Part shown: positions 16,821-24,672 of the stretch, in pieces
How the letters are laid out: the number at the start of each line of letters is the position of its first letter
How positions within the stretch are numbered: the first letter of the stretch is position 1
Position numbers and translations under genes: made by a program
The notes under the pieces: generated by a model
Database searches by the model: none
Seen by the model: the letters and a program-made list of their open reading frames with translations, nothing else
Told to the model about the DNA's origin: nothing
Assembly: GCA_913030665.1 (NCBI GenBank)
Contig: CAJWFS010000006.1
Coordinates: forward strand, 1-55,667
Direction: 5' to 3'
Length of the DNA: 55,667 bases
Origin: an uncultured Acidimicrobiaceae bacterium
GTDB taxonomy: Bacteria; Actinomycetota; Acidimicrobiia; Acidimicrobiales; MedAcidi-G1

Positions 16821-17369
16821 TCAGTGGATACGCGTCCAGCTTTCCAACCTGATGCCGGAGACCACATCGGCAGATAGGTCCTCAGCCAGCCACAAGCCGG
16901 CCGGCCACTCTCCGTCCAGCACCCAGGCGATCTCACCCACGGAACCTTCGGCGTTGGTCCAACGGGTGCCCCCCTCGCACGGTGACGATGTGCCCCCCGG
17001 AGCCGTGGCCTGGGAGAAGATCTCACCGAGTACCCAGCCTGTCGGTACTCCGGCCGTGCAGTCCCAACGCTCGAAGGCATCCTCGCCGAACGTCAAGGCC
17101 AAAGTGGCATCGTTGACAGGGCCGTAGTCGGCCAGGGTCTGGAGACGAGCCACCTCGGTCAGGAACCAGGCATGGTGGTCGTAGGTGGTGGTGGCCAGGA
17201 CCGCCCCCGGATGGTCGCCGTCGTTGCGCCGCCAGCCCGCCATCTCCAGGCCCGTCTGGTCGTTGATCCAGGCCAACTGGTGGATGAAGGCCTGGAGGCC
17301 TTCGCCCACCCGGTCTGGCTGTATCCACCGCCGTCGCTGGAAGAGCTGCATCCGAGCAGTCTCACCCAT
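16821..17369 (-). CDS. Hypothetical protein, no recognised family
   Basis: A 182-aa soluble protein that I do not recognise. It is rich in Trp and Asp/Glu: ATTTYDHHAWFLTEVARL, LALTFGEDAFERWDCTAG, TRWTNAEGSVGEIAWVLDGE. It has no signal peptide, membrane helix or known catalytic motif. Only three Cys residues or fewer are visible, none in a metal-like cluster. The start is ATG 17369 with ATG 17351 (MQLFQRRRW) as an alternative. It converges on the MFS gene, with 22 bp between stops. Codon use looks like its neighbours, so the frame is probably real. About 185 bp upstream, before the glpD stop, hold no recognisable feature. Confidence 0.55.
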   Translation of the reverse strand: MGETARMQLFQRRRWIQPDRVGEGLQAFIHQLAWINDQTGLEMAGWRRNDGDHPGAVLATTTYDHHAWFLTEVARLQTLADYGPVNDATLALTFGEDAFERWDCTAGVPTGWVLGEIFSQATAPGGTSSPCEGGTRWTNAEGSVGEIAWVLDGEWPAGLWLAEDLSADVVSGIRLESWTRIH

Positions 17370-17554
17370 GGCCAGTGAAAGGACATCACGGACGCGATAA
17401 GCGTCGATGCCACAGCTACCGGAAGCTGCGGACTATGGAAGCGGTTCTCGGCGATTCCGACGACGCTCGCCATCCATGCCCCGTTGGGTTATCTCGTCGG
17501 AGAAGACACCGAAGTCCTCTCCGAGCGCTGAGACCCCAGGTTTGTCGAAGGACC

Positions 17555-19111
17555 TCAGCTGACGCCCAGGATCCCGAGGGCCCGGCGCACGGCGTCATCG
17601 TCGGCCAGGGCTTCGTCGCGTTCCACCTGGGCCAGCATCGTGCGACGCCGCAGGAAGTCCTCGGGCTGGGTGATCCGCTCGTGGTCGGCCATGACCCTCA
17701 CTTCGGCTTCGGTGAGCGGCACCAGCCCGCCCATGGGGTCACCGAGGGACCTGTCCTCCCCGACCAGGTCCAGGGCCTCGAAGGCCCGCATGCCCTGCCT
17801 GCGCCACAGGGTCGCCGCCACACCGGGCTCCATGCCCAGATCCGCCGAGCGCCCGGTAAACCGTCGCCTGGCCGTCCGTCCGGGTTCGCCGTACCAGCGT
17901 GTGGGCGGCGTCATCGGCCTCAGGCCACAGGACGCGGCGGCTTCGACCACCTCCTCCCCCACGTTCAGGCAGTCCGAGAGCTTGCCGCCAAGGATCGAGA
18001 CCACGCCCAGCCCCCGGTGGACCTCCACTGCGTGCTTACGGGACAACTCAGTCCAGTCCCGTCCCTCCGAGGCCTCACCCGGTTCCACGACCAGGGTCCG
18101 GACCCCGCACCGCTCGCCTATCACGTCGTCCGAGCAGAGCGGCCGGGGCAGGTCGACGCGGGTGTTGATCTGCTCGAGCAGGAACGCCTTGTCCTCCTCA
18201 GTGACGGACACAGCCGGGTCCTCGACCGGCGTGTCGGTCGTCCCGATGACGGACCTCTCCCCCATCGGCAGGACGTAGAACAGGCGCTCGTGGTCATCGA
18301 AGAAGGCCAGGATCCGGCCCGAGTCGGTGATGCGGGGAACCACTAGATGGATGCCCTTGGAGAAGACCAGGCGGTGCTGTGTGGTCGTGCCTGTCAGTCG
18401 GCCCACGTCCGGCACGTACGGTCCGCCGGCATTCACGACCATGGTCGCTGTGACCTCCAGGTCACGGTCGCCTATGAGGTCCCGAAGGGCGATCCGCCAG
18501 CCCTCCGTGGCGTGCGATGCGGCGAGCACCTCCACCCTGTTGGCTATGACGGCGCCATGGCGGGTGGACTGCAGCGCCATCTCGGAGACGAACCGGGCGT
18601 CGTTGTCGACAAGCAGGTAGTCGGAGTACTCGATGCCGCCCCTAACCATCGAAGTATCCACGGTGGGTTCGAGTCGTTCGATCGTCGCCGCGGACCGGTG
18701 CCGTGGCGGCTGGGTGGCAAGCCTTCCCAGGCCCCAGTAGGCCACGGCCCCCAGTGAGGCGAACCAGGGCGGGAACGGCGCCCCGTGGTCCATGGCGGCC
18801 AGGAAGCGGGTCTCGGCCAGCCGGGTCGGGAAAGCCTTCGCAAGGCGGTTCCGGGAATCGCAGAGGCCGGCCACGAGCTTTAGGTCGCGGCTCTCTAGGT
18901 ACTTGAAGCCACCCCACACCATGCACGAGGACTCCTGGCTGGTTCCGGATGCGAAGTCGTGTCGCTCTACGAGGGCGACCCGCAGGCCGTGTGATGACAA
19001 CGCAAGAGCTGAGACGGCGCCGTTAATGCCGCCACCCACCACAAGGGCGTCGAAGGTCCCGCCATCCAGGGCATCGAGTGCCCCAACACGTCTGTCCGGT
19101 GCTCGTTCCAC
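17555..19111 (-). CDS. glpD: FAD-dependent glycerol-3-phosphate dehydrogenase
   Basis: A 518-aa flavoenzyme that oxidises sn-glycerol-3-phosphate to dihydroxyacetone phosphate and feeds electrons to quinone at the inner membrane. The FAD-binding fold is ALVVGGGINGAVSALALS (about 23-40), followed by SGTSQESSCMVWGGFKYLE, the GlpD R/K-rich loop equivalent. VINAGG-type text appears as VVNAGGPYVPDV and GTTDTP marks the catalytic domain. The C-terminal RRRFTGRSADLG and helical tail are also family-like. It starts with GTG 19111, 30 bp after the esterase stop. Glycerol kinase is encoded about 18 kb away on the same strand, so the two steps are not in one operon. Confidence 0.9.
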   Translation of the reverse strand: MERAPDRRVGALDALDGGTFDALVVGGGINGAVSALALSSHGLRVALVERHDFASGTSQESSCMVWGGFKYLESRDLKLVAGLCDSRNRLAKAFPTRLAETRFLAAMDHGAPFPPWFASLGAVAYWGLGRLATQPPRHRSAATIERLEPTVDTSMVRGGIEYSDYLLVDNDARFVSEMALQSTRHGAVIANRVEVLAASHATEGWRIALRDLIGDRDLEVTATMVVNAGGPYVPDVGRLTGTTTQHRLVFSKGIHLVVPRITDSGRILAFFDDHERLFYVLPMGERSVIGTTDTPVEDPAVSVTEEDKAFLLEQINTRVDLPRPLCSDDVIGERCGVRTLVVEPGEASEGRDWTELSRKHAVEVHRGLGVVSILGGKLSDCLNVGEEVVEAAASCGLRPMTPPTRWYGEPGRTARRRFTGRSADLGMEPGVAATLWRRQGMRAFEALDLVGEDRSLGDPMGGLVPLTEAEVRVMADHERITQPEDFLRRRTMLAQVERDEALADDDAVRRALGILGVS

Positions 19112-19141
19112 GGCTTAGTTGTAGCCGCTTTCGCTACGTGG

Positions 19142-20077
19142 TCAGCCCACCGCCGTCGCGTCTGGCTCCTTTGCCGTGGATGTCCGGCTCTGGATGAACG
19201 CGGCAGCCCGGTCGAGCGCTGTCCGGGACTCGGGAAGCATCGGGGCCAGGAACTGCCAGACGTGCCACATGCCGTCGGCCACCTCCAGCTCGACTTCCAC
19301 TCCGGCCGCCTCGGCGCGGGCGGCCAGCATCGTCGAGTCGGAGAGCAGTGTCTCGTCGCTTCCGACCTGTAGCAGCAGCGGCGGAAGACCCGCCAGGTCG
19401 GCGAAGAGCGGTGAGATGCCCGGATGGCCCGCATCTTCGACGCCCCGGTAGCCGTCTACCAGGTCGTCCAACAACTGGAGGTGGGACTCAACGCCCCCCT
19501 TGGGAATGAGGGGGTCGACTGACCTTTTCGTCTGGTGTGACTCACCAGAGAGCGTGAGGTCGGTCCACGGTGACAACAGGTAGAGGCAGGCCGGGAGCGG
19601 TACTTCGGCGTCCCGGGCGGCGACCATGGTCGCCAGCGTGGCGCCACCGCCGGCCGAGTCCCCCGCAACCACCAGTGATGCCTGGTCGACCTCCTCAAGG
19701 AGGGCCCGGTAGGCCGCAGTGCAGTCTTCGATCGCCGCCGGGTAGGGGTGTTCGGGGGCCAGGCGGTAGTCGACCACGGTGGCCGTCGCACCGAGGCGCA
19801 TGACGATCTGGGATACCAGACCGAGGTGACTGGACGGCGAGCCCATGTTGTAGGCGCCGCCGTGCAGGTAGAGGATGTGGACACCCGAGGGCTCCGACCT
19901 GGCCGTGACCCGCAGGGCGGGAATCCCTCCGACGGTGACCTCCGACCAGTCGGCCACGTTGCGTCTCGTGAACCGCCCGAACCTCTCGAGGCCAGTACGC
20001 ATCTTCTCGAGGGAGTTGTCCGGCCCGAGGACGAACCATCGCAGGGTCGGACTTAGGAGCCTGGATCGAATGCTCAT
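19142..20077 (-). CDS. Hormone-sensitive-lipase-type alpha/beta hydrolase
   Basis: A 311-aa esterase of the HSL (GDXG) class. HGGAYNMGS supplies the oxyanion hole, GDSAGGGATLA the nucleophile Ser, GSDETLLSD the acid Asp and MWHVWQ the catalytic His. It should hydrolyse short- to medium-chain acyl esters. The start ATG 20077 is supported by GGGAGG about 7 nt upstream. It precedes glpD by 30 bp on the same strand, and a glycerol-ester substrate whose glycerol feeds GlpD is a reasonable inference but unproven. Confidence 0.85.
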   Translation of the reverse strand: MSIRSRLLSPTLRWFVLGPDNSLEKMRTGLERFGRFTRRNVADWSEVTVGGIPALRVTARSEPSGVHILYLHGGAYNMGSPSSHLGLVSQIVMRLGATATVVDYRLAPEHPYPAAIEDCTAAYRALLEEVDQASLVVAGDSAGGGATLATMVAARDAEVPLPACLYLLSPWTDLTLSGESHQTKRSVDPLIPKGGVESHLQLLDDLVDGYRGVEDAGHPGISPLFADLAGLPPLLLQVGSDETLLSDSTMLAARAEAAGVEVELEVADGMWHVWQFLAPMLPESRTALDRAAAFIQSRTSTAKEPDATAVG

Positions 20078-20232
20078 GGGATCCTCCCTTGGATCTCAAC
20101 CGCCGGACAACCCTAACCACGATGGTTTCCGGGCACGGGTGTCGGGCCCGGATGGCGCGCACACAGGAAGGCACGGGTGCAGGTCCGGTGGCGCTGCCGT
20201 TGTGACGTCCTGCCTTACCAGCGCCGTACCCG

Positions 20233-21798
20233 TCAGGGAGCGCGCAGGATCCGGGTCTTGCCGAAGATGCTGCCGAATACGACCCGACCCTCCTCGTCCA
20301 GGTGGACGCCGCCTCCGAGGGTGTTGAACCTGGAATCGCCGAGTACCCAGTGCCCACGGGACCCACCGGTCGACCAGTCCAGCGCCTCGATGGTCCAGAG
20401 GCCCTCGCGTGTGCCGCATGTGTAGACAGTGTCGGAACCTTGGCTGACGTACGGCACCGAGTTGGGCGAGCTCACCGTGGTGTTCACCCAGGCTTCCCGG
20501 AACTCCCGGGCCTCCGGGTCCCACTCGTACTTGTGCAGGCCGAACGGCGTGTACCGCCCGTGGTGGCCCAGGAAGAAGCACAACAGTCGCGCGCCGCGGA
20601 CCGGTAGCCAGTCGGGTCGGGAGCCGGGCTCGTTGTTGACCGTCATGGCTCCGTACCCGGACACGGTGATCGACTGCTCGGTCTGGATGGCCGGCAGGTT
20701 CGGGTCGCCCATGTTGGCCGGGCCGAGTCCGGCGATCCGCCTTGATGGAGCGCCGGGCAGCTGCTCCCAGTCGTCGGGAATCTGGTCTCGCCAGAACAGC
20801 GTGATGTTCACGACGTCGTCGCCGTCGCCGATCACGACGAATCGGTCCTCTTCGGGGCCGAAGCCCATGAGCGACGGTGTGGTGCCCGAGCCGCTGCCGG
20901 TCCCGTTGCGGTATGGAGCACTCCAGGCTCCGTCGGCCTCGTTCAGGGAGAACCCCTCGCCTGTCCAGACCACACGGTGGGTGTGGTCCACCGAGCTGGC
21001 ATAGACCCCTCCAGAGTCGTCGCAGCAGAGGCTTGTCCGGACCCAGCCGTAGCCGGTGTTGCCTCTCTCCGCTTCCATCCGGGCGCAGTGCTCGGCCGCC
21101 TCCTCGGCGGCGCCGGGAATTCGGATGGCCACGTGGTCGGAGAAGTCCCGGGCCAGGCTGACGAGCCAGCCGTGGTCGGTCGAAAGCACGAGGCGGCCAT
21201 CGGGGGTCATGTTCACCCCGACGAAGAATCCTTCGATCTCGGATGGCTTCTCCCAACGGGCCACCTCGACAATGGCCGAGCTGCGCTCCGTCGGGTCCGC
21301 CTCGGCGTAGGCGACGGCACATGTCTTCCTGCCCAGGAACAGGGTGTGGTCGACGTCCAGCAGGGCGTAGACGCCGTCCAGTCCCGTCATGAATCGGCTT
21401 GCCAGGTCCACGGCATGGCCGATGGCCTCGTCCCCGGAGATGTCGTCCAGCCCGGCGACACCCGCCTCCCAATCCGCCCTCGTGGACGGCTCCCCGCCTC
21501 CGACGTCGAGGGTGGACAGCACCTCGAGGGTGTCGTAGTCCAACTTCACCAACCGCTCGCGACCATTGCTCCAGATCACCCGCCGACCGTCGGGGTACTC
21601 CCCGGAGATGAGGCCGCCGAAGTGTCCTGGGCCCAGCCATGTGTGTTGCACGTCGGCGGCACCAAGGGTCTCCCCGTGGTGTGGGCCGCCGGACGGCAAC
21701 GCGCCGGTGATGGGTGTGCAGTCCTGTTGGTCGCAGCGACCGTGTGCGATCGGGTTCTGGCTGCCGGCTAGGAACGGGTTGCGGTAGCCGACCGTCAC
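20233..21798 (-). CDS. Hypothetical protein with beta-propeller-like repeats
   Basis: A 521-aa protein with no family I can name. Its sequence reads as repeating beta-strand blades: GEYPDGRRVIWSNGRERLVK, VNMTPDGRLVLSTDHGWLVS, CCDDSGGVYASSVDHTHRVV, HLDEEGRVVFGSIFGKTRIL. Blades with D-G-R turns suit a six- or seven-bladed propeller such as a lactonase, PQQ-like or quinoprotein-like fold. There is no signal peptide at the N-terminus. An internal run of Gly/Ser (NGTGSGSGTTPS) is flexible. Its ATG at 21798 overlaps the TauD stop (ATGA), making a MarR - TauD - propeller operon. It may bind or process the dioxygenase's substrate or product. Confidence 0.6.
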   Translation of the reverse strand: MTVGYRNPFLAGSQNPIAHGRCDQQDCTPITGALPSGGPHHGETLGAADVQHTWLGPGHFGGLISGEYPDGRRVIWSNGRERLVKLDYDTLEVLSTLDVGGGEPSTRADWEAGVAGLDDISGDEAIGHAVDLASRFMTGLDGVYALLDVDHTLFLGRKTCAVAYAEADPTERSSAIVEVARWEKPSEIEGFFVGVNMTPDGRLVLSTDHGWLVSLARDFSDHVAIRIPGAAEEAAEHCARMEAERGNTGYGWVRTSLCCDDSGGVYASSVDHTHRVVWTGEGFSLNEADGAWSAPYRNGTGSGSGTTPSLMGFGPEEDRFVVIGDGDDVVNITLFWRDQIPDDWEQLPGAPSRRIAGLGPANMGDPNLPAIQTEQSITVSGYGAMTVNNEPGSRPDWLPVRGARLLCFFLGHHGRYTPFGLHKYEWDPEAREFREAWVNTTVSSPNSVPYVSQGSDTVYTCGTREGLWTIEALDWSTGGSRGHWVLGDSRFNTLGGGVHLDEEGRVVFGSIFGKTRILRAP

Positions 21799-22649
21799 GC
21801 GATGGCGTCCCTGCCGCCGTCCCCGTCCCCATCGTCGGCACTCGTGCAGTGGGCCTCCATCGGGCCACCAGTCAGGTGGACCCGCTCGACCACCCGCTGG
21901 CCTTCGAAGTCGAACAGGGCATAGTGCTGTGTGCTGCGGTTGTCCCAGGCCACCACATCGCCCTCGGTCCAGCTGTGCCGGTAGGTGAACTCCGGTCGGG
22001 TCACGTGTCGGAGCAGGAACGAGAGGATGGCCTGCCCCTCCTCTGGCGGCAGGTTCATTATCCCTCGGGTGAAGATGTCGTTTACGAAGAGGATCGGGTG
22101 TCCCGTCTCCGGATGGGCCACCACCACCGGATGCACCGCCTTGGCGTCCGGCCCCTGTTCATGAAGCGCCTTGCGCCTCTCCAGCAACGCCTTCATGCCG
22201 TTGGAGAGGTCCTCGTAGGCGGCGCAGCAGTTCGTCCACATCGTGTCGCCACCCGTTCCGGGCGAGGTGCGCATGCAGAGCACGGCGGCGCTGGGGATCA
22301 CGTCCCTGAAGGTGCCGTCTGTGTGCCACTTGTCGGCCTTGTAGCCACCGGCGCTGTCGAAGCGGCAGATGATCGGGTGGTCGGGGTGCTTAGGCAGGTG
22401 CTCCTCCGGTTGGATCGGATCGCCGAATGCACTGGCCAGGGCGATGTGTTGCTCCGGCGTCGGATGCAACCCCCGCATGACCACCACGTGGTGGTCGAGC
22501 ATCGCGCGGTGGACCTCCCGGCGGGCGGCCCCATCCTCCAGCAGGACCTCGAGGTCGGCATCCAGCACCTCGACGCCGATGCGGCCCGAGAGTGGCCGGA
22601 GCCGAATCGAGGTGGTGGTGCTGCCGGTGATGTGCGCTCTGCTGGTCAA
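21795..22649 (-). CDS. TauD/TfdA-family Fe(II)/2-oxoglutarate dioxygenase (copy 2)
   Basis: A 284-aa oxygenase. Iron ligands are H-x-D in DKWHTDGTF and the distal His in NRSTQHYAL; the 2-oxoglutarate Arg is in GQRVVERVHL. HPVVVAHPETGHPILFVND is a typical TauD block. The start is TTG 22649: GGAGGT lies 6-7 nt upstream, and the TTGA overlap with the MarR stop implies coupling. An ATG farther up would run inside the MarR gene. The immediate MarR partner suggests control by a small aromatic or carboxylic ligand. Substrate unknown. Confidence 0.85.
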   Translation of the reverse strand: MTSRAHITGSTTTSIRLRPLSGRIGVEVLDADLEVLLEDGAARREVHRAMLDHHVVVMRGLHPTPEQHIALASAFGDPIQPEEHLPKHPDHPIICRFDSAGGYKADKWHTDGTFRDVIPSAAVLCMRTSPGTGGDTMWTNCCAAYEDLSNGMKALLERRKALHEQGPDAKAVHPVVVAHPETGHPILFVNDIFTRGIMNLPPEEGQAILSFLLRHVTRPEFTYRHSWTEGDVVAWDNRSTQHYALFDFEGQRVVERVHLTGGPMEAHCTSADDGDGDGGRDAIA

Positions 22650-23140
22650 GTTCTTACCTCCACAGCTTCCGTCATGTTCCGATCGGCGCGGTGCTTCCAC
22701 CAGGCGCTCGAGGCGAGTCCCTGAAGGCTCTCAAATCCCTGCATGAGGTCTCGCACGGCGCTGAGTCCCGCCGCTGCGTCCACCTCGGTGAAGACCATGC
22801 GGTAGGTCTCCACGAGGTCTTCGAACTGGGCGTCGTGTGCAGCGGTGCCGGCAGCGGTCAGGGTGACTAGGCGACCACGCCCATCGGCCGGGTCGGGTAG
22901 GCGACGGATCCAGCCGCGCTGCTCCAGACGACGCAGTGTTGCGGTGAGGCCGCCCGAGGTCTGGACGATCCACTCGCCGATGAAGGTGGGGCTGACGGCC
23001 TGCGTGTCGTGGTTCGCCAGCAGCATCAGGACTGCCGCCTCTGCCGATGTGCAGTGGTGTCGGCGGTGGTGGTCGGCCAGGAACTGCTCGTTCAGACGCC
23101 CGAGGCGGGTCAGGAGGAGCCCGAGGGTCGCCGTTGTCAT
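22646..23140 (-). CDS. MarR-family transcriptional regulator
   Basis: A 164-aa winged-helix regulator. CTSAEAAVLMLLAN starts the DNA-binding domain, followed by VSPTFIGEWIVQTSGGLTAT (HTH) and LRRLEQRGWIRRLPDPADGR (wing), with terminal dimerisation helices. ATG 23140 is chosen; the 20 codons upstream run into the operator-like palindrome. It is divergent from an alpha/beta hydrolase, and its own operon continues with a TauD dioxygenase. The palindrome at 23162-23179 lies 22 nt upstream of its start, consistent with autorepression and joint control of both directions. Confidence 0.9.
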   Translation of the reverse strand: MTTATLGLLLTRLGRLNEQFLADHHRRHHCTSAEAAVLMLLANHDTQAVSPTFIGEWIVQTSGGLTATLRRLEQRGWIRRLPDPADGRGRLVTLTAAGTAAHDAQFEDLVETYRMVFTEVDAAAGLSAVRDLMQGFESLQGLASSAWWKHRADRNMTEAVEVRT

Positions 23141-23161
23141 GGCCCGAGGATATCTCGATAC

Positions 23162-23179
23162 TATCTTGCTGGCAAGGTA
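23162..23179. promoter_or_regulatory. MarR-type palindromic operator
   Basis: TATCTTGC-TG-GCAAGGTA is an 18-nt dyad with seven of eight arm positions paired and a perfect CTTGC/GCAAG core. It sits between the divergent MarR and alpha/beta hydrolase genes, a position and length typical of MarR operators. Binding by the adjacent MarR is inferred. Confidence 0.55.
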
Positions 23180-23280
23180 TATGGGAATGGACAACGTCAT
23201 CGTCCTGATTCCACTCGCCAGGGCAGCCCCCGGTACGGTCGAGGTGTACTCCCGACATAACCAAACCCAGGAGGTCCAAG

Positions 23281-24069
23281 ATGCCCTTCGCCGACGTGAA
23301 CAGCCAGAACATCCACTACCAGGACACCGGAGGTGACGGGCCGGCCATCCTGCTCAGCCACGGGTTCGGAATGGGACATGAGATGTGGGTCCACCAGATC
23401 GAACCCCTGACCGGTGCCGGATGGCGGGTCATCACCTACGACGAGCGTGGTTGGGGCCAGACGACCCACACGGAGCCTTTCAACTATTGGGGCTTGGCCG
23501 CCGACGTACTCGGCCTGATGGACCACCTGGGCATCCATCGGGCCGTCCTCGGAGGCATGTCACAGGGCGGCTTCCTCTCCATGAGGGCCGCCCTCACCGC
23601 CCCGGACCGGGTGCGGGCCATGGTCCTCGTCGACACCGAGGCCGAGGCTCTGTCCGATGAGGACCGTGCACAGTTCCAGGCGCTGTTCGACGCCGCTACC
23701 GCCATGGGCCTCACCGGTGAGGTCGGGGACGCCCTCGAGATGACCCTCTTCGCTCCCGGCTACGCCGACGCCCGCTACTGGAGGGGCAAGTGGACAGCCA
23801 AGCCGATCGCCGCATGGCTGGGCGCCAAGGAATGCCTCTTTGAGCGTGACGACATCCTTGACCGCCTCAGTGAGATCACGTGCCCGAGCATCGTCTTCCA
23901 CGGCGATGCCGACATGGCCATCCCCCTGGAACGGGGGAAGCGGGTCTTCGACACGCTGGCAGGACCCTCATCGTTCGTGGTCGTGCCCGGCGCCGGGCAT
24001 TCTTCAAATCTCGAGGCACCTGATCTGGTCAACCCGGCCATGCTGGAGTTCCTTGCCGGCCTGGACTGA
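23281..24069 (+). CDS. Alpha/beta hydrolase (Ser nucleophile)
   Basis: A 262-aa alpha/beta hydrolase. LSHGFGMGHEMW provides the oxyanion region, GGMSQGGFLSM the nucleophile Ser, HGDADMAIP the acid and GAGHSSNLE the base His. Sequence around YDERGWGQTTHTEPF is common in enol-lactone hydrolases, esterases and C-C hydrolases. The ATG is preceded by AGGAGG about 8 nt upstream. It is divergent from MarR - TauD - propeller across a palindromic operator, so it probably joins the same inducible pathway, perhaps cleaving an ester or lactone before or after the dioxygenase step. Exact substrate unknown. Confidence 0.85.
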   Translation: MPFADVNSQNIHYQDTGGDGPAILLSHGFGMGHEMWVHQIEPLTGAGWRVITYDERGWGQTTHTEPFNYWGLAADVLGLMDHLGIHRAVLGGMSQGGFLSMRAALTAPDRVRAMVLVDTEAEALSDEDRAQFQALFDAATAMGLTGEVGDALEMTLFAPGYADARYWRGKWTAKPIAAWLGAKECLFERDDILDRLSEITCPSIVFHGDADMAIPLERGKRVFDTLAGPSSFVVVPGAGHSSNLEAPDLVNPAMLEFLAGLD

Positions 24070-24155
24070 CCAGCACCCGTTCCCACTCGTGCTCCCGGCT
24101 GGCCGTTCCTACTGGTGTCCGTTGACACCGAGGCCGAAGCGGGACCGGACCGACC

Positions 24156-24428
24156 TCAGGTGCCGAGAACCGGCTTGAACCCGGTGATGGTGACGCGCTC
24201 GAACAGGCCCGCAACGGCGTAGGGGTCACTGGAAGCGAACTCCTCGGCCGCCTTTCGGGTATCGACCTCCAGGACTATGAGCGACCCGCACATGGCACCG
24301 TCGTCGTCCAGCAGCGGCCCGCCGTAGAGGATGTCGAACCCCCCGACGTAGGCCAGGTGCTCGGACCTGGTGCGGGTCCGGAGGTCACCGGCATCGCTCC
24401 GGTCCAGGGCGTGGATCACGTACGGCAT
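24156..24428 (-). CDS. YciI-like protein
   Basis: A 90-aa ferredoxin-like alpha/beta protein: MPYVIHALDRSDAGDLR, then RSEHLAYVG and GGPLLDDDGAMCGSLIVLEV, followed by EEFASSDPYAVAGLFERVTI. This arrangement, with His24-like SEHLAYV and D-P in SSDPY, is characteristic of YciI proteins, some of which act as small dehalogenases or lactonase-like enzymes while most have unknown roles. GGGAG lies about 7 nt before ATG 24428. It follows the 65-aa gene by 46 bp and ends the minus-strand MFS run. Confidence 0.8.
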   Translation of the reverse strand: MPYVIHALDRSDAGDLRTRTRSEHLAYVGGFDILYGGPLLDDDGAMCGSLIVLEVDTRKAAEEFASSDPYAVAGLFERVTITGFKPVLGT

Positions 24429-24474
24429 TGTCGGCTCCCGTTGTAGCGGTTTAGGAAGTGGCACAGGTGGCGGC

Positions 24475-24672
24475 TCACTCGGCCTCCGGATCCCGCGATA
24501 GTGCCTGCAGGGTGGCCAGGTCGAAGCCTGCCAGCTGTTTGTAGGCGTTCGCCTCGCGCTCCAGATCGCCGGTGGCACCCTGCAGGTACAGCAAGCGTAG
24601 ATCGGCCTCGGCCAGTGGCAGATCGCCCGCCACAAACCGGAACCTAGACCCGGTCGTGAGCCGCTCAGTCAC
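24475..24672 (-). CDS. Small hypothetical protein
   Basis: A 65-aa protein starting with GTG 24672, with GGAGG 9 nt upstream and an 8-bp overlap with the MFS stop. LPLAEADLRLLYLQGATGDLE and ANAYKQLAGFDLATLQAL look like two amphipathic helices. No membrane segment, Cys or metal motif is seen. It lies between MFS and YciI-like genes in the same run. The overlap and RBS argue that it is translated; its role is unknown. Confidence 0.5.
   Translation of the reverse strand: MTERLTTGSRFRFVAGDLPLAEADLRLLYLQGATGDLEREANAYKQLAGFDLATLQALSRDPEAE

Noticed and set aside
17375-18346. 323-aa plus-strand frame across the intergenic region and glpD end
   Set aside because: Opposes glpD along most of its length, with Arg/Gly/Pro-rich shadow-type composition and no domain.
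20118-20145. Possible terminator hairpin CCGGGC...GCCCGG before the propeller gene
   Set aside because: It is GC-only, has an 11-nt loop and no T-run, and such pairings occur often by chance in this composition; not listed as a feature.
20096-21868. 590-aa minus-strand frame over the propeller gene
   Set aside because: Arg/Pro/Gly-rich shadow frame of the real gene, without start context or recognisable motif.
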